A DNA stretch of 16,022 nucleotides from positions 1 through 16,022 of the forward strand of contig CAYOVG010000144.1 in assembly GCA_964407285.1 (NCBI GenBank), given 5' to 3'. The notes beneath the pieces were generated by a model. It saw only the letters and a program-made list of their open reading frames with translations. It did no database searches and had not been told where the DNA came from. Positions within the stretch are counted from its first letter, which is position 1, and each line of letters starts with the position of its first letter. This DNA is from CAYOVG01 sp964407285. Its GTDB lineage: Bacteria > Desulfobacterota > Syntrophobacteria > Syntrophobacterales > Syntrophobacteraceae. Of the stretch, positions 1 to 6,703 are shown piece by piece. The position numbers and the translations under genes are program-made.

Positions 1-1
1 C

Positions 2-211
2 ATCATCGAGGTGGTGCTGGAATCGGAATCCTACGACTATGCGTCGCTTCTCGAAGCGCCGGCCCCGACTCCGGACCATCCGGCGTACGAGGAGGACCGG
101 CTGTCGCGGGGCATCGACCGGCCGGCGCTGGTGCGCAAGAGCTTCATGGAGGCTGTGCGGCTTTTCAGGGAGCGAGCGCGGCCGGAGCCATCGGAGGGCG
201 TTTTTCAATAG
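2..211 (+). CDS. C-terminal fragment of an unidentified protein (5' end outside the window)
   Basis: An open frame enters from the left edge (frame beginning at base 2) and ends at a TAG at 209-211, giving about 69 residues. The fragment is hydrophilic, with a Pro-rich acidic stretch (EAPAPTPDHPAYEED) followed by a charged helix-like end (RKSFMEAVRLFRERARPEP). No cysteine cluster, membrane segment or recognisable motif is visible, so I do not assign a function. It lies on the same strand as the redox genes that follow, but an AT-rich promoter-like stretch separates it from them, so it is probably the last gene of a preceding unit. The frame's codon use matches the GC-rich neighbours, which supports it being real. 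Confidence 0.55.
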   Translation: MIEVVLESESYDYASLLEAPAPTPDHPAYEEDRLSRGIDRPALVRKSFMEAVRLFRERARPEPSEGVFQ

Positions 212-220
212 AAGGGAGCA

Positions 221-269
221 TATCTATTTAGAGAATCTATTGGATAGATAGAATATTACGATATAGATT
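221..269 (+). promoter_or_regulatory. AT-rich promoter/operator candidate ahead of the Sec-containing MvhD gene
   Basis: This is a sharp AT-rich island in GC-rich DNA. A TTGGAT at 240-245 and TATAGA at 262-267 are separated by 16 bases and could be -35 and -10 boxes. The same stretch carries ATCTAT at 222-227 and 235-240, and its complement ATAGAT at 244-249 and 263-268, making nested inverted repeats (for example TATCTAT 221-227 with ATAGATA 244-250) that could bind a regulator. The downstream leader to the ATG at 456 would be about 180 bases. The assignment rests on pattern only. Confidence 0.4.
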
Positions 270-455
270 GGGACGCTCCACGGCTCAATGGTCCGAATCC
301 ATTCGGCGTGTGGTGGAAAGGACCTCGGGGGCGGGAGTCGTTCCTTCAGGTAAAGGCGGGCCCTGCGCGGGGCTCGGTGCGCGCCGGGCATTTCCGGCGG
401 GACGGCCGGTCCGCGCGGGGTCGATTCATACTTCGGGAAGGGAAGGGAGATTTCC

Positions 456-905
456 ATGAGCGAGTTCGAACCGAAAATCCTGTGCTTTTTTTGCACGTGG
501 TGAGCGTACGCCGCTGCTGACCTGGCTGGGGTCAGTCGTTTGCAGTACCCGTCCAACATTCGGATCGTGCGGCTGATGTGTTCGGCGAGTTTGTCCGCGC
601 ACCACGTTTTGCGTGGATTGCAGGAGGGAGTGGATGGTGTGTTCGTGAGTGGCTGCCGATTCGGCGATTGCCATTACCTATACGGCAATTACTCGGCCAA
701 CCGGCGAATTGAACTGATGCGGGAACTTCTGGCTTTCTGCGGTATCGAGGGCGACAGGCTGCGAGCGCACTGGGGGTCCTCGGCCGAAGCTCCCGAACTC
801 GTGCATGCCGTCAAGGAGTATATCGAGCTTCTGAGGGAGTTGGGACCCTCTCCGTTGAGGAAGGACGGAAAGGGGAGCGGAGCATCCCTGGCGGCTACCG
901 GATAG
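456..905 (+). CDS. mvhD: MvhD-like hydrogenase/heterodisulfide reductase iron-sulfur subunit, putative selenoprotein (TGA at 501-503 read as Sec)
   Basis: MvhD-type proteins carry a [2Fe-2S] cluster and pass electrons to HdrA-containing flavin-bifurcating complexes in the cytoplasm. From ATG 456 (GGGAG at 445-449, six bases upstream) the frame reads for 15 codons, meets TGA at 501-503, and continues to TAG 903-905. With readthrough the protein is 149 residues, close to the usual MvhD length of about 140. Both sides of the TGA are MvhD-like: CFFCTW before it, AYAAADLAGVSR after it. The paralogue at 2702 has CNWCSYAGADLAGVSR, so the TGA replaces Cys17 there and makes a CxxU motif (C13, U16). 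Other likely ligands are C42, C67 and C72. A hairpin just 3' of the TGA fits a bacterial SECIS. Sec-containing MvhD proteins are known in Desulfobacterota. A plain gene finder would call only a truncated ORF from about 540. The alternative is a pseudogene with one stop, which I think less likely. Confidence 0.85.
504..545 (+). promoter_or_regulatory. SECIS-like hairpin downstream of the in-frame TGA
   Basis: CTGACC at 517-522 pairs perfectly with GGTCAG at 530-535, leaving a seven-base loop (TGGCTGG, 523-529) containing GG near its 5' side, as in many bacterial SECIS loops. The loop begins 19 bases after the TGA, within the spacing usual for bacterial selenoprotein mRNAs. A lower GTAC/GTAC pairing around the stem is possible. 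The element lies inside the coding sequence, as in bacterial fdhF genes. SelB binding is inferred, not shown. Confidence 0.65.
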
Positions 906-1071
906 CCCGGATCGCGGACGCTCGAGAAATATACGGATATGCGCATGCAAAAGCCGGGAGGGGGAGTCGCGGGAGCAGCGTGGGAATCAGGCGCGACGCT
1001 TTCCCCTTATGCGCTCTAATCGAAGTCTGGCAGGAGAACGTCTAATACCGATGTTACGAAAGGATGGATTC

Positions 1072-2397
1072 ATGGAGCAAGCCGTTTTCAATCCGAATGT
1101 CAAGAACCCCGTCAAGGACTATCTGAAAAAGTTCAACCTCAACCTTTGCCTCACGTGCGGCACCTGCACCAACGGCTGCCCGGCCACCGGGACTCCCGCC
1201 CTGAAAGGACTGGATACCAGAAAAGTGCTCCGGATGCTCGCCTACGGCATGGTCGATGATGTCGTCGATTCCCTGTTCCCCTGGCTTTGCACCGGTTGCG
1301 GACGCTGTGCGAACGCATGCCCCATGGAGATCGACATTGTGGGCATCATGGCGTATATGAAGCACATCCGGCCCCGCGACAAGGTGCCCACCATCCTTCG
1401 CAAGGGCGTGGAAAACGTCATCAACACGGGCAACAACATGGCCATCCCGCGGGAGGACTACTTCTTCCTCATGTCCGACATGGGCCGCGAACTGGCCGAA
1501 GGGGAAATGCCCGGATTCTACGTTCCCATCGACAAAGCGAACGCCGGGATTCTCTTCTATCCGAACTCCAAGGAGGTTTTCGCGGACAACGACGACATGA
1601 TCTGGTGGTGGAAGATCTTCTATGCCGCCCGTGAGAACTGGACCATCCCGTCCGAAAACTGGGAGGCGGTGGACTGGGGCCTTTTCGCGGGCGATTTCGC
1701 CGCTACCAGGACGCTGGCCCAGCGCAAGATCGATTTCGTCAAGAACAACAATATCGATCGCATGATCATGCCGGACTGCGGCGGCGGGTCCTACGGGTGC
1801 CGCAAGGGCATGAAGGAATGCGTCATGGAAGACCCGAACAACAAGATCAACCACATCTACCTGTACGATTATCTGAAGGAGATCATCGAGACGGGACGCA
1901 TCAAGCTCGACAAGAGCCGCAATGCGGGCAAGATCTTTACCTGGCACGACTCCTGTAAGCACGGCCGCGAACTGGTGCGCAACTTCGGGAAGGGCTACTT
2001 CGACGAACCCCGCTGGATCATCGACCAGTGCGTGGATCAGTACGTCGATATGGAACCCAACCGGATGAACAACTACTGCTGCGGAGCGGGCGGCGGCAAC
2101 TGGCCCATGCCCTACGAAGACGAATCGGCCTACCACGGACGCTACAAATTCCAGCAGATCAAGAACAGCGGCGCGAACGTGGTGGTCGTGGGGTGCTCGA
2201 ACTGCCACGACCAGATGATGAAGCGCCTCCCCAAGTACTACGAAGGCTACGAGTACGAAGTGAAGTACATCTGGGAACTCGTGGCGGACACGCTGATCCT
2301 CGAACCCTGGAGCGATGAAGAAATCGCGAAGGCCGAGGAAGAGGCGAAGGCGCAGTGGGAACGGCTCGGCGTTTCCATGGATGAGGATGAAGAATAG
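1072..2397 (+). CDS. HdrD-like heterodisulfide reductase-related iron-sulfur protein
   Basis: Likely a cytoplasmic or membrane-peripheral electron carrier of the HdrD/GlpC group, 441 residues. The N-terminus carries two [4Fe-4S] ferredoxin motifs (C26-C29-C32-C36 and C73-C76-C79-C83). The C-terminal half has one full CCG-type cluster site: C295, the CCGAGGG at 336-337, and C375-xx-C378. A cysteine-containing PDCGGGSYGC at about 235-243 occupies the place of a first CCG domain but does not fit its canonical spacing. The stretch 178-202 is rich in Trp (WWW and WTIPSENWEAVDW). The ATG at 1072 is chosen over 1009 and 1051 because AAGGA at 1060-1064 precedes it by seven bases and the conserved domain starts soon after. 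It sits between two MvhD-like genes on the same strand, suggesting that it exchanges electrons with them. A highly acidic tail ends the protein. The exact substrate (disulfide, ferredoxin or another carrier) cannot be read from sequence. Confidence 0.85.
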   Translation: MEQAVFNPNVKNPVKDYLKKFNLNLCLTCGTCTNGCPATGTPALKGLDTRKVLRMLAYGMVDDVVDSLFPWLCTGCGRCANACPMEIDIVGIMAYMKHIRPRDKVPTILRKGVENVINTGNNMAIPREDYFFLMSDMGRELAEGEMPGFYVPIDKANAGILFYPNSKEVFADNDDMIWWWKIFYAARENWTIPSENWEAVDWGLFAGDFAATRTLAQRKIDFVKNNNIDRMIMPDCGGGSYGCRKGMKECVMEDPNNKINHIYLYDYLKEIIETGRIKLDKSRNAGKIFTWHDSCKHGRELVRNFGKGYFDEPRWIIDQCVDQYVDMEPNRMNNYCCGAGGGNWPMPYEDESAYHGRYKFQQIKNSGANVVVVGCSNCHDQMMKRLPKYYEGYEYEVKYIWELVADTLILEPWSDEEIAKAEEEAKAQWERLGVSMDEDEE

Positions 2398-2520
2398 CCT
2401 GAAAACGGAACATCGGGTCCGGCAGGGGGGCGCAAACGCGAATGACCGGTTTCGCGACTCCCCGGCAACCCTGGTGTCCGGAGTCCCGCTCGGGCGGTCT
2501 CTTCTCCACTCGGGCTTCAC

Positions 2521-2547
2521 CCCGCCTCTCCCCTAAGGGGCGGGTTT
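2521..2547 (+). terminator. Possible terminator after the HdrD-like gene
   Basis: CCCGCC at 2521-2526 pairs with GGCGGG at 2539-2544, or alternatively CCCC 2530-2533 with GGGG 2537-2540, followed by only three T residues. It lies about 125 bases after the stop codon. The short T run makes an intrinsic terminator plausible but weak. Confidence 0.35.
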
Positions 2548-2553
2548 AGCGAT

Positions 2554-2673
2554 ATGGAAGGCGTTGCGCTCCACCCTGAAAATATAGAATAGAAAAAATC
2601 CGACGGCTTACGGATCGCGGCACGGCTCCGCCGCTCTATCTCCCCTTTTTCGGGATTGCGCAACGCCTTCCAT
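2554..2673. repeat. 120-bp element bounded by perfect 16-bp inverted repeats
   Basis: ATGGAAGGCGTTGCGC at 2554-2569 is repeated as its exact reverse complement at 2658-2673, with 88 bases between. The interior begins AT-rich (2578-2599) and then becomes GC-rich. The arms stop exactly, with mismatches immediately inside and outside. It could be a MITE-like remnant, a mobile palindrome or a long regulatory stem. It occupies most of the gap between the HdrD-like gene and the second MvhD gene, so any promoter of the latter would lie in or next to it. Confidence 0.6.
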
Positions 2674-2701
2674 TACCACAACTCAGTTTGGGAGACTAAA
2701 G

Positions 2702-3460
2702 ATGAGTGAATCTTTCGAGCCGAAAATCCTTGCCTTTCTGTGCAACTGGTGTTCCTACGCCGGTGCGGACCTGGCCGGCGTTTCCCGGTTCCAGTATCCG
2801 CCCAATATCCGCGTCCTTCGCACCATGTGTTCGGGCCGCGTGGACCCTGCGTTCATCGTGGAGGGTCTGAAGAACGGGTTCGATGCGGTGTTCGTTTTCG
2901 GCTGCCACATCGGCGATTGCCACTATATCGACGGCAACCTGTATACGGTCAAAAGGATGCAGTTGCTGGAGGACCTGCTCGACCTTTCCGGCATCGGACG
3001 CGCCCGGACGGCCCTTCGCTGGGTGAGCGCGGCGGAAGGGCAGGCTTTCGCCGACAACGTGACCGAGCTTACCGGGGTGATCCGGGAACTGGGACCGTTC
3101 GATCCCGAAGCCTTCAAGATCCGGCTCGACGCTCTTTCGGGCGTTCTGGCCGAACCCCGTGTTCGCTGGCTCACGGGCGTCGACAGGCATCTCACCGAAG
3201 GCAAGAACGTGTACGGCGAGAAGGTGGACGAGCAGCAGTTCCAGGCGCTTATGAAGGAGGCGGTCGTGGACGAATACCAGAAATCGATGCTGCTCCAGTC
3301 GCTGAAGGGCGGGCCGCAGTCGGTTCGCGAGATGGCCGCGAAGACGGGACTTCCCGTCTATACCGTTTCCCTGCGCCTGAACGATCTCGAAAAGCGGGGC
3401 CTTGCGGAACTCCAGGGGTACGAAGGTTCGACGCCGAAGTTCATCCGCCTGACGTCGTGA
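2702..3460 (+). CDS. mvhD: MvhD-like iron-sulfur subunit with C-terminal winged-helix-like extension
   Basis: A cysteine version of the MvhD electron-transfer subunit, 252 residues. The first 140 or so form the MvhD domain, with C14-xx-C17, C43, C68 and C73 as likely cluster ligands in the contexts CNWCSYAGADLAGVSR, TMCSG and GCHIGDCHY. The start at ATG 2702 has GGGAG at 2690-2694, seven bases upstream. Unlike a normal MvhD of about 140 residues, the protein continues for about 110 more. Residues 195-250 look like a winged helix (GGPQSVREMAAKTGLPVYTVSLRLNDLEKRGL, broken here into the turn at about 208-222 and recognition helix at 220-233), a DNA-binding or protein-protein fold. It resembles the Sec-containing protein at 456 over its first 90 residues, so the two arose by duplication. 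It presumably works with HdrA or HdrD-like partners; a redox-sensing regulatory role is an alternative. Confidence 0.85.
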   Translation: MSESFEPKILAFLCNWCSYAGADLAGVSRFQYPPNIRVLRTMCSGRVDPAFIVEGLKNGFDAVFVFGCHIGDCHYIDGNLYTVKRMQLLEDLLDLSGIGRARTALRWVSAAEGQAFADNVTELTGVIRELGPFDPEAFKIRLDALSGVLAEPRVRWLTGVDRHLTEGKNVYGEKVDEQQFQALMKEAVVDEYQKSMLLQSLKGGPQSVREMAAKTGLPVYTVSLRLNDLEKRGLAELQGYEGSTPKFIRLTS

Positions 3461-3461
3461 C

Positions 3462-3591
3462 GGGTTGCGCTTCGGGTTGCGGGTTGCGAGTTGCGAGTCG
3501 GAAGTTCTGGAGATTAGACCGTTTCGTGGGTGGTGGTGTGAAATCCACGGAGAGTATGAAGAAGGGTTGCGGGTTGCGAGTTTCGGGTTGC
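3462..3591 (+). repeat. GGGTTGC/GAGTTGC heptamer repeats
   Basis: GGGTTGC occurs at 3462-3468, 3474-3480, 3481-3487, 3564-3570, 3571-3577 and 3585-3591, with the variant GAGTTGC at 3488-3494. The copies form two clusters directly after the stop of the second MvhD gene. They encode nothing convincing; frames across them give repetitive LATRNP-type peptides typical of spurious translations. I regard them as non-coding repeat debris. Confidence 0.75.
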
Positions 3592-3716
3592 GCGGATTGA
3601 GCGTGGTTTGGCGCACCTCGTGTTGCCGGTTATGAATCACACGCGGCGTTGCGCGAGCTATACGCATAGCGGCATGGTTCAAGATAGGGTAACACTCAGG
3701 TAACTCCAAAGAATTA

Positions 3717-3809
3717 AGGCGATTTCCGAAAATCTGTTTACCCGGACCGGTATTGCCGGCAGGCGTCGCGGCGTCGCAACGCCGGTAAGCGCTTTGCCGG
3801 AAATCGCCT
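3717..3809. repeat. 93-bp element bounded by perfect 12-bp inverted repeats
   Basis: AGGCGATTTCCG at 3717-3728 returns as its exact reverse complement at 3798-3809. The interior is rich in smaller CCGG-centred palindromes (for example around GGTATTGCCGGC and GCCGGTAAGC) and can fold further. Its arms differ from those of the 120-bp element at 2554, so the two are separate kinds. Confidence 0.55.
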
Positions 3810-4088
3810 AACCTACCAGATTCCCGGTCCCTTCCGCCTCCCGGATTTCAATTCCTTGGCAGGTTATTTGTTGTGAATTGCCTTAAGCCGTCGCCCCCGC
3901 GAAGCTTGTCCCCGCGCAGGCGGGGAGCGGGGGCCGAGATGCCTTGAAATGCCCGGGTTCCCGCCTGTGTGGGAATATGACGTTGAGTCCTCTCGAGTGT
4001 CGCCTCAACCACACGGTCTATGAACCATGCCCGCATTGCGAATCGTGTTTCGGGTGACGAGGGACCGTCACCCTCCGCCACTCGTCGC

Positions 4089-5594
4089 TCACCACTGGCC
4101 CGTGATCAAATAATCGTTGATGGATGCGGCTGCACGTCGCCCATGGCCCATGGCCAGGATGACCGTCGCGGCTCCCGACACGATATCTCCTCCCGCGAAC
4201 ACGCCTTTCTTGTTGGTCCTGCAGGTTCGTTCATCGACAATGACGGCGCCCTTAGGGGATGTCTGCAGGTCGGGAGTCGTGGCGGCGATCAGCGGATTCG
4301 GACTGTTGCCGATGGCTTCGACCACGGTATCGACTTCGATTTCGTGCTCCGTGCCGGGAAGAGGGATGGGATAGCGGCGTCCCGATGCGTCCGGCTCCCC
4401 GAGTTTCATCCTGACGGCCCGTATGGCCCGTACGCGGCCGGCGCGGCTTGCTGGGCCTGTACGGGCGTCGTTCCCGGAAAGAATCTCCAGGACGCCGGTC
4501 AGGGGCAGGAGTCGAACCCCTTCTTCCTTCGCATGATGAACCTCCTCCGCGCGGGCGGGAAGTTCCTTCTCGGAGCGGCGATAGACGAGGCAAACATCTT
4601 CCGCGCCCAGGCGGAGGGCCGTGCGGGCGCAATCCATCGCCACATTTCCGCCTCCCAGCACGGCAATCCTCTTCGATCGTATGGGAGGCGTATCGGATTC
4701 GGGGAACCTGTGAGCTTCCATCAGGTTGACCCGGGTAAGGTACTCATTGGCGGAATAAACTCCGATCAGCTCTTCGCCGCGAATGTTCATGAAGTGGGGA
4801 AGTCCCGCCCCGGTGGCGACAAACACCGCATGGAAGCCCTCTTCTCCGAGCAGTTCGTCGACGGTGACCGTCTGCCCGATCACCGTGTTCGGCACGAACA
4901 CGACCCCCAGCTTTCGCAGATTGTCGATTTCAGCTTTCACGACGGCCTTGGGTAATCTGAATCCGGGTATTCCATAAGCGAGCACCCCTCCGAACTTGTG
5001 AAACGCCTCGAAGACGGTGACGTCATGGCCCATCTTGATCAGGTCGCCCGCGGCGGACAACCCGGCGGGTCCCGACCCGACGACGGCAACCCGCTTTCCG
5101 GTTTTCGGCGGGATGCGGGGAGTTTCAAGTCCGTCGTGCTCGAGTTCCCAGTCGGCCAGAAAGCGTTCGAGACGGCCTATCGAAACCGCTTCATTGATGT
5201 CTTTCAGGCTTTTGCCTACCGTGCAACGGAGCTGGCATTGCGTTTCCTGCGGGCAGACGCGGCCCGTGATGGCGGGGAGGCAGTTCGTCCGGCGGATCAG
5301 GGCAATCGCACCTTTGAAATCGCCTTCGCGGATCAAAGCGATGAAGCCCGGAATGTCCACGTGAACCGGACACCCTTCCACACACGGCTTTCGCTTGCAG
5401 TCGAGGCATCGCAACGATTCCAGTTGCGCGGCGAGAGCGTCGAACCCCAAAGCCACCTCCAGCATGTTGGCGCGACGCGCCGTAGCCTCCTGTTCGGGCA
5501 TCGGTTGGCGCTCCAGGGCCATTCGGTCCTTTGCTTTCATCCGGGGAAAGCGTTTCAATAGTTCAAGCAGATCGTTCGCGCTTCGTGCTTTCAT
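4089..5594 (-). CDS. nfnB: NADPH-dependent reduced ferredoxin:NAD+ oxidoreductase large subunit (NfnB/GltA-like)
   Basis: With NfnA this flavoprotein couples NADPH to NAD+ and ferredoxin by electron bifurcation in the cytoplasm; the family also includes the small subunit of glutamate synthase. The protein has 501 residues. Cluster cysteines lie at C63, C66, C71, C75 and C105, C114, C120, C124, the standard N-terminal arrangement. An FAD-binding GSGPAG lies at 173-178 and a second Rossmann site GGGNVAMD at 314-321, followed by VYRRSEKELPA, typical for NADPH. C-terminal AGGDIVSGAATVILAMGHGR is the conserved FAD end. The start at 5594 has GGGGAGA about eight bases upstream and overlaps the stop of the upstream nfnA as ATGA, so translation is probably coupled. 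The N-terminus is somewhat longer than usual. No glutamate synthase large subunit is nearby and nfnA is adjacent, so Nfn is preferred over GltD. Confidence 0.9.
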   Translation of the reverse strand: MKARSANDLLELLKRFPRMKAKDRMALERQPMPEQEATARRANMLEVALGFDALAAQLESLRCLDCKRKPCVEGCPVHVDIPGFIALIREGDFKGAIALIRRTNCLPAITGRVCPQETQCQLRCTVGKSLKDINEAVSIGRLERFLADWELEHDGLETPRIPPKTGKRVAVVGSGPAGLSAAGDLIKMGHDVTVFEAFHKFGGVLAYGIPGFRLPKAVVKAEIDNLRKLGVVFVPNTVIGQTVTVDELLGEEGFHAVFVATGAGLPHFMNIRGEELIGVYSANEYLTRVNLMEAHRFPESDTPPIRSKRIAVLGGGNVAMDCARTALRLGAEDVCLVYRRSEKELPARAEEVHHAKEEGVRLLPLTGVLEILSGNDARTGPASRAGRVRAIRAVRMKLGEPDASGRRYPIPLPGTEHEIEVDTVVEAIGNSPNPLIAATTPDLQTSPKGAVIVDERTCRTNKKGVFAGGDIVSGAATVILAMGHGRRAAASINDYLITGQW

Positions 5595-6619
5595 GGACGC
5601 ATCTCCCCGTTCTTGCGTGTTCGCGTATCGTGAGCGTCGTCGAGTTCCGCGTCGTTTTGACCGGCCGCCGGCCGGACCGATTGCTGATTTTGATCGTCGC
5701 GTATCGAGCGGTGAAAGGCGCAGCCGGCTTCGCCGAACTTGTGGCCGGTGAGCTTGTCCGCGCCGGATTCGTGTCCGCCGAATCCGTGGTTGTGATCCGG
5801 CTTTTCCCATAGCTGTAAAGACAATCCCTCCGACTCCCTGTAGGCCTGAAGTCGCATCATCATTGCGGGGAAATCGACCTTGTGGGCGTCGAATTCCGGT
5901 CCGTCCACGCACACGAACGAATTCCGGCCGTCGTAGCGGATGCGGCACCCGCCGCACATTCCGGTGCCGTCGATCATGATCGTATTGAGCGAAACAATCG
6001 TCTTGACGCCATAGGGGCGGGTAAGCTCCGCGACGGCCCCCATCATGATCGGGGGACCCACGGCCAGTACGAGGTCTATGTGGGTCCCGCCGTCGATCAG
6101 CCGTTGGAGGGCGCCGGTGACCAGGCCCTTTTCCCCGTAGCTCCCGTCATCCGTTACCACGATGAGATCGTCGGAAACCGCGCGCATCTCCCGCTCCAGG
6201 ATGATCAGGTCCCCGGAGCGCGCCCCCAGGATCGATATGGTGCGGTTGCCCGCCGCCTTCATCGCCTGGGTGATCGGGTGGATAGGAGCGATGCCGATTC
6301 CGCCCCCGATCATTACGACCGTTCCGAATCGCTCGATGTGCGTGGGGCGTCCCAACGGCCCGACGAGGTCGAGGATGTCGTCTCCGGCTTCGAGTTCGCA
6401 CATCATCGCGGTGCTTTTCCCGACAGCCTGAACGATCAGCGTGATGGACCCCTCGTCGGGGTCGGCGTCGGCAATCGTCAAGGGAAAGCGCTCCCCCCCG
6501 TCCCACAGCCGCAGTACGACGAACTGCCCCGCTTTCCGGCGTCGCGCGATTTGAGGCGCCTCCACACGGAAATACCATACCTTGTCGGCCAGTTTCCGTT
6601 TCTCTATTATCCTGCTCAT
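5591..6619 (-). CDS. nfnA: NADH-dependent reduced ferredoxin:NADP+ oxidoreductase small subunit (NfnA-like)
   Basis: Small flavoprotein of the Nfn transhydrogenase, binding FAD, NAD(H) and a [2Fe-2S] cluster. From the ATG at 6619 it has 342 residues: a ferredoxin-reductase-type FAD domain (RFPLTIAD at 44-51), a nucleotide site GGGIGIAPIHP at 105-115, and the cluster region with D217, C222, C225 and C237 (DGTGMCGGC, then VCVDGPEFD). The start at 6619 has AGGTGGAG a few bases upstream; an in-frame GTG at 6661 adds 14 Lys-rich residues and is less likely. The conserved core ends near residue 270. About 70 hydrophilic residues rich in His, Asp, Asn and Gln follow, which I do not recognise and which normal NfnA of about 280 residues lacks. 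Its stop overlaps the start of nfnB by four bases. Confidence 0.88.
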   Translation of the reverse strand: MSRIIEKRKLADKVWYFRVEAPQIARRRKAGQFVVLRLWDGGERFPLTIADADPDEGSITLIVQAVGKSTAMMCELEAGDDILDLVGPLGRPTHIERFGTVVMIGGGIGIAPIHPITQAMKAAGNRTISILGARSGDLIILEREMRAVSDDLIVVTDDGSYGEKGLVTGALQRLIDGGTHIDLVLAVGPPIMMGAVAELTRPYGVKTIVSLNTIMIDGTGMCGGCRIRYDGRNSFVCVDGPEFDAHKVDFPAMMMRLQAYRESEGLSLQLWEKPDHNHGFGGHESGADKLTGHKFGEAGCAFHRSIRDDQNQQSVRPAAGQNDAELDDAHDTRTRKNGEMRP

Positions 6620-6681
6620 TTTCTCCACCTGCTTTCCCGCCTTTCCGGCCTGTTTTTTCACCCGCTTTCACACCTGCGGGA

Positions 6682-6703
6682 AAACGATCGAGACCGATCG
6701 TTT
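6682..6703. promoter_or_regulatory. Perfect 9-bp inverted repeat upstream of nfnA
   Basis: AAACGATCG at 6682-6690 and CGATCGTTT at 6695-6703 flank a four-base loop. It lies about 63 bases upstream of the nfnA start, on the promoter side, and could be an operator or a 5'-leader hairpin; on the minus strand it is followed by TTTT, so attenuation is possible. No regulator gene is adjacent. Confidence 0.45.

Larger units (their letters stand above)
3461..4088. other. Gene-free convergent intergenic region
   Basis: The 628 bases between the convergent second MvhD gene and nfnB hold the heptamer clusters, the 93-bp palindromic element, and a nested hairpin around 3893-3934 (CCCCCGC pairing with GCGGGGG outside CCCCGC with GCGGGG). 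A second copy of the same CCCGC-type repeat, TTCCCGCCTGTGTGGGAA, sits at about 3958-3975. No convincing gene was found. The stacked hairpins could end transcription from both sides. Confidence 0.6.

Noticed and set aside
540..905. A shorter MvhD-like ORF starting at TTG 540
   Set aside because: It would lose the first conserved cluster motif; the real start with a good ribosome-binding site is ATG 456 with the TGA read as Sec.
1054..2520. Long 488-codon ORF antisense to the HdrD-like gene
   Set aside because: It is a shadow of GC-rich codon use; the plus strand carries clear iron-sulfur motifs.
3462..3591. Heptamer repeats considered as a CRISPR array
   Set aside because: Units are seven bases, partly adjacent, without uniform spacers or cas genes.
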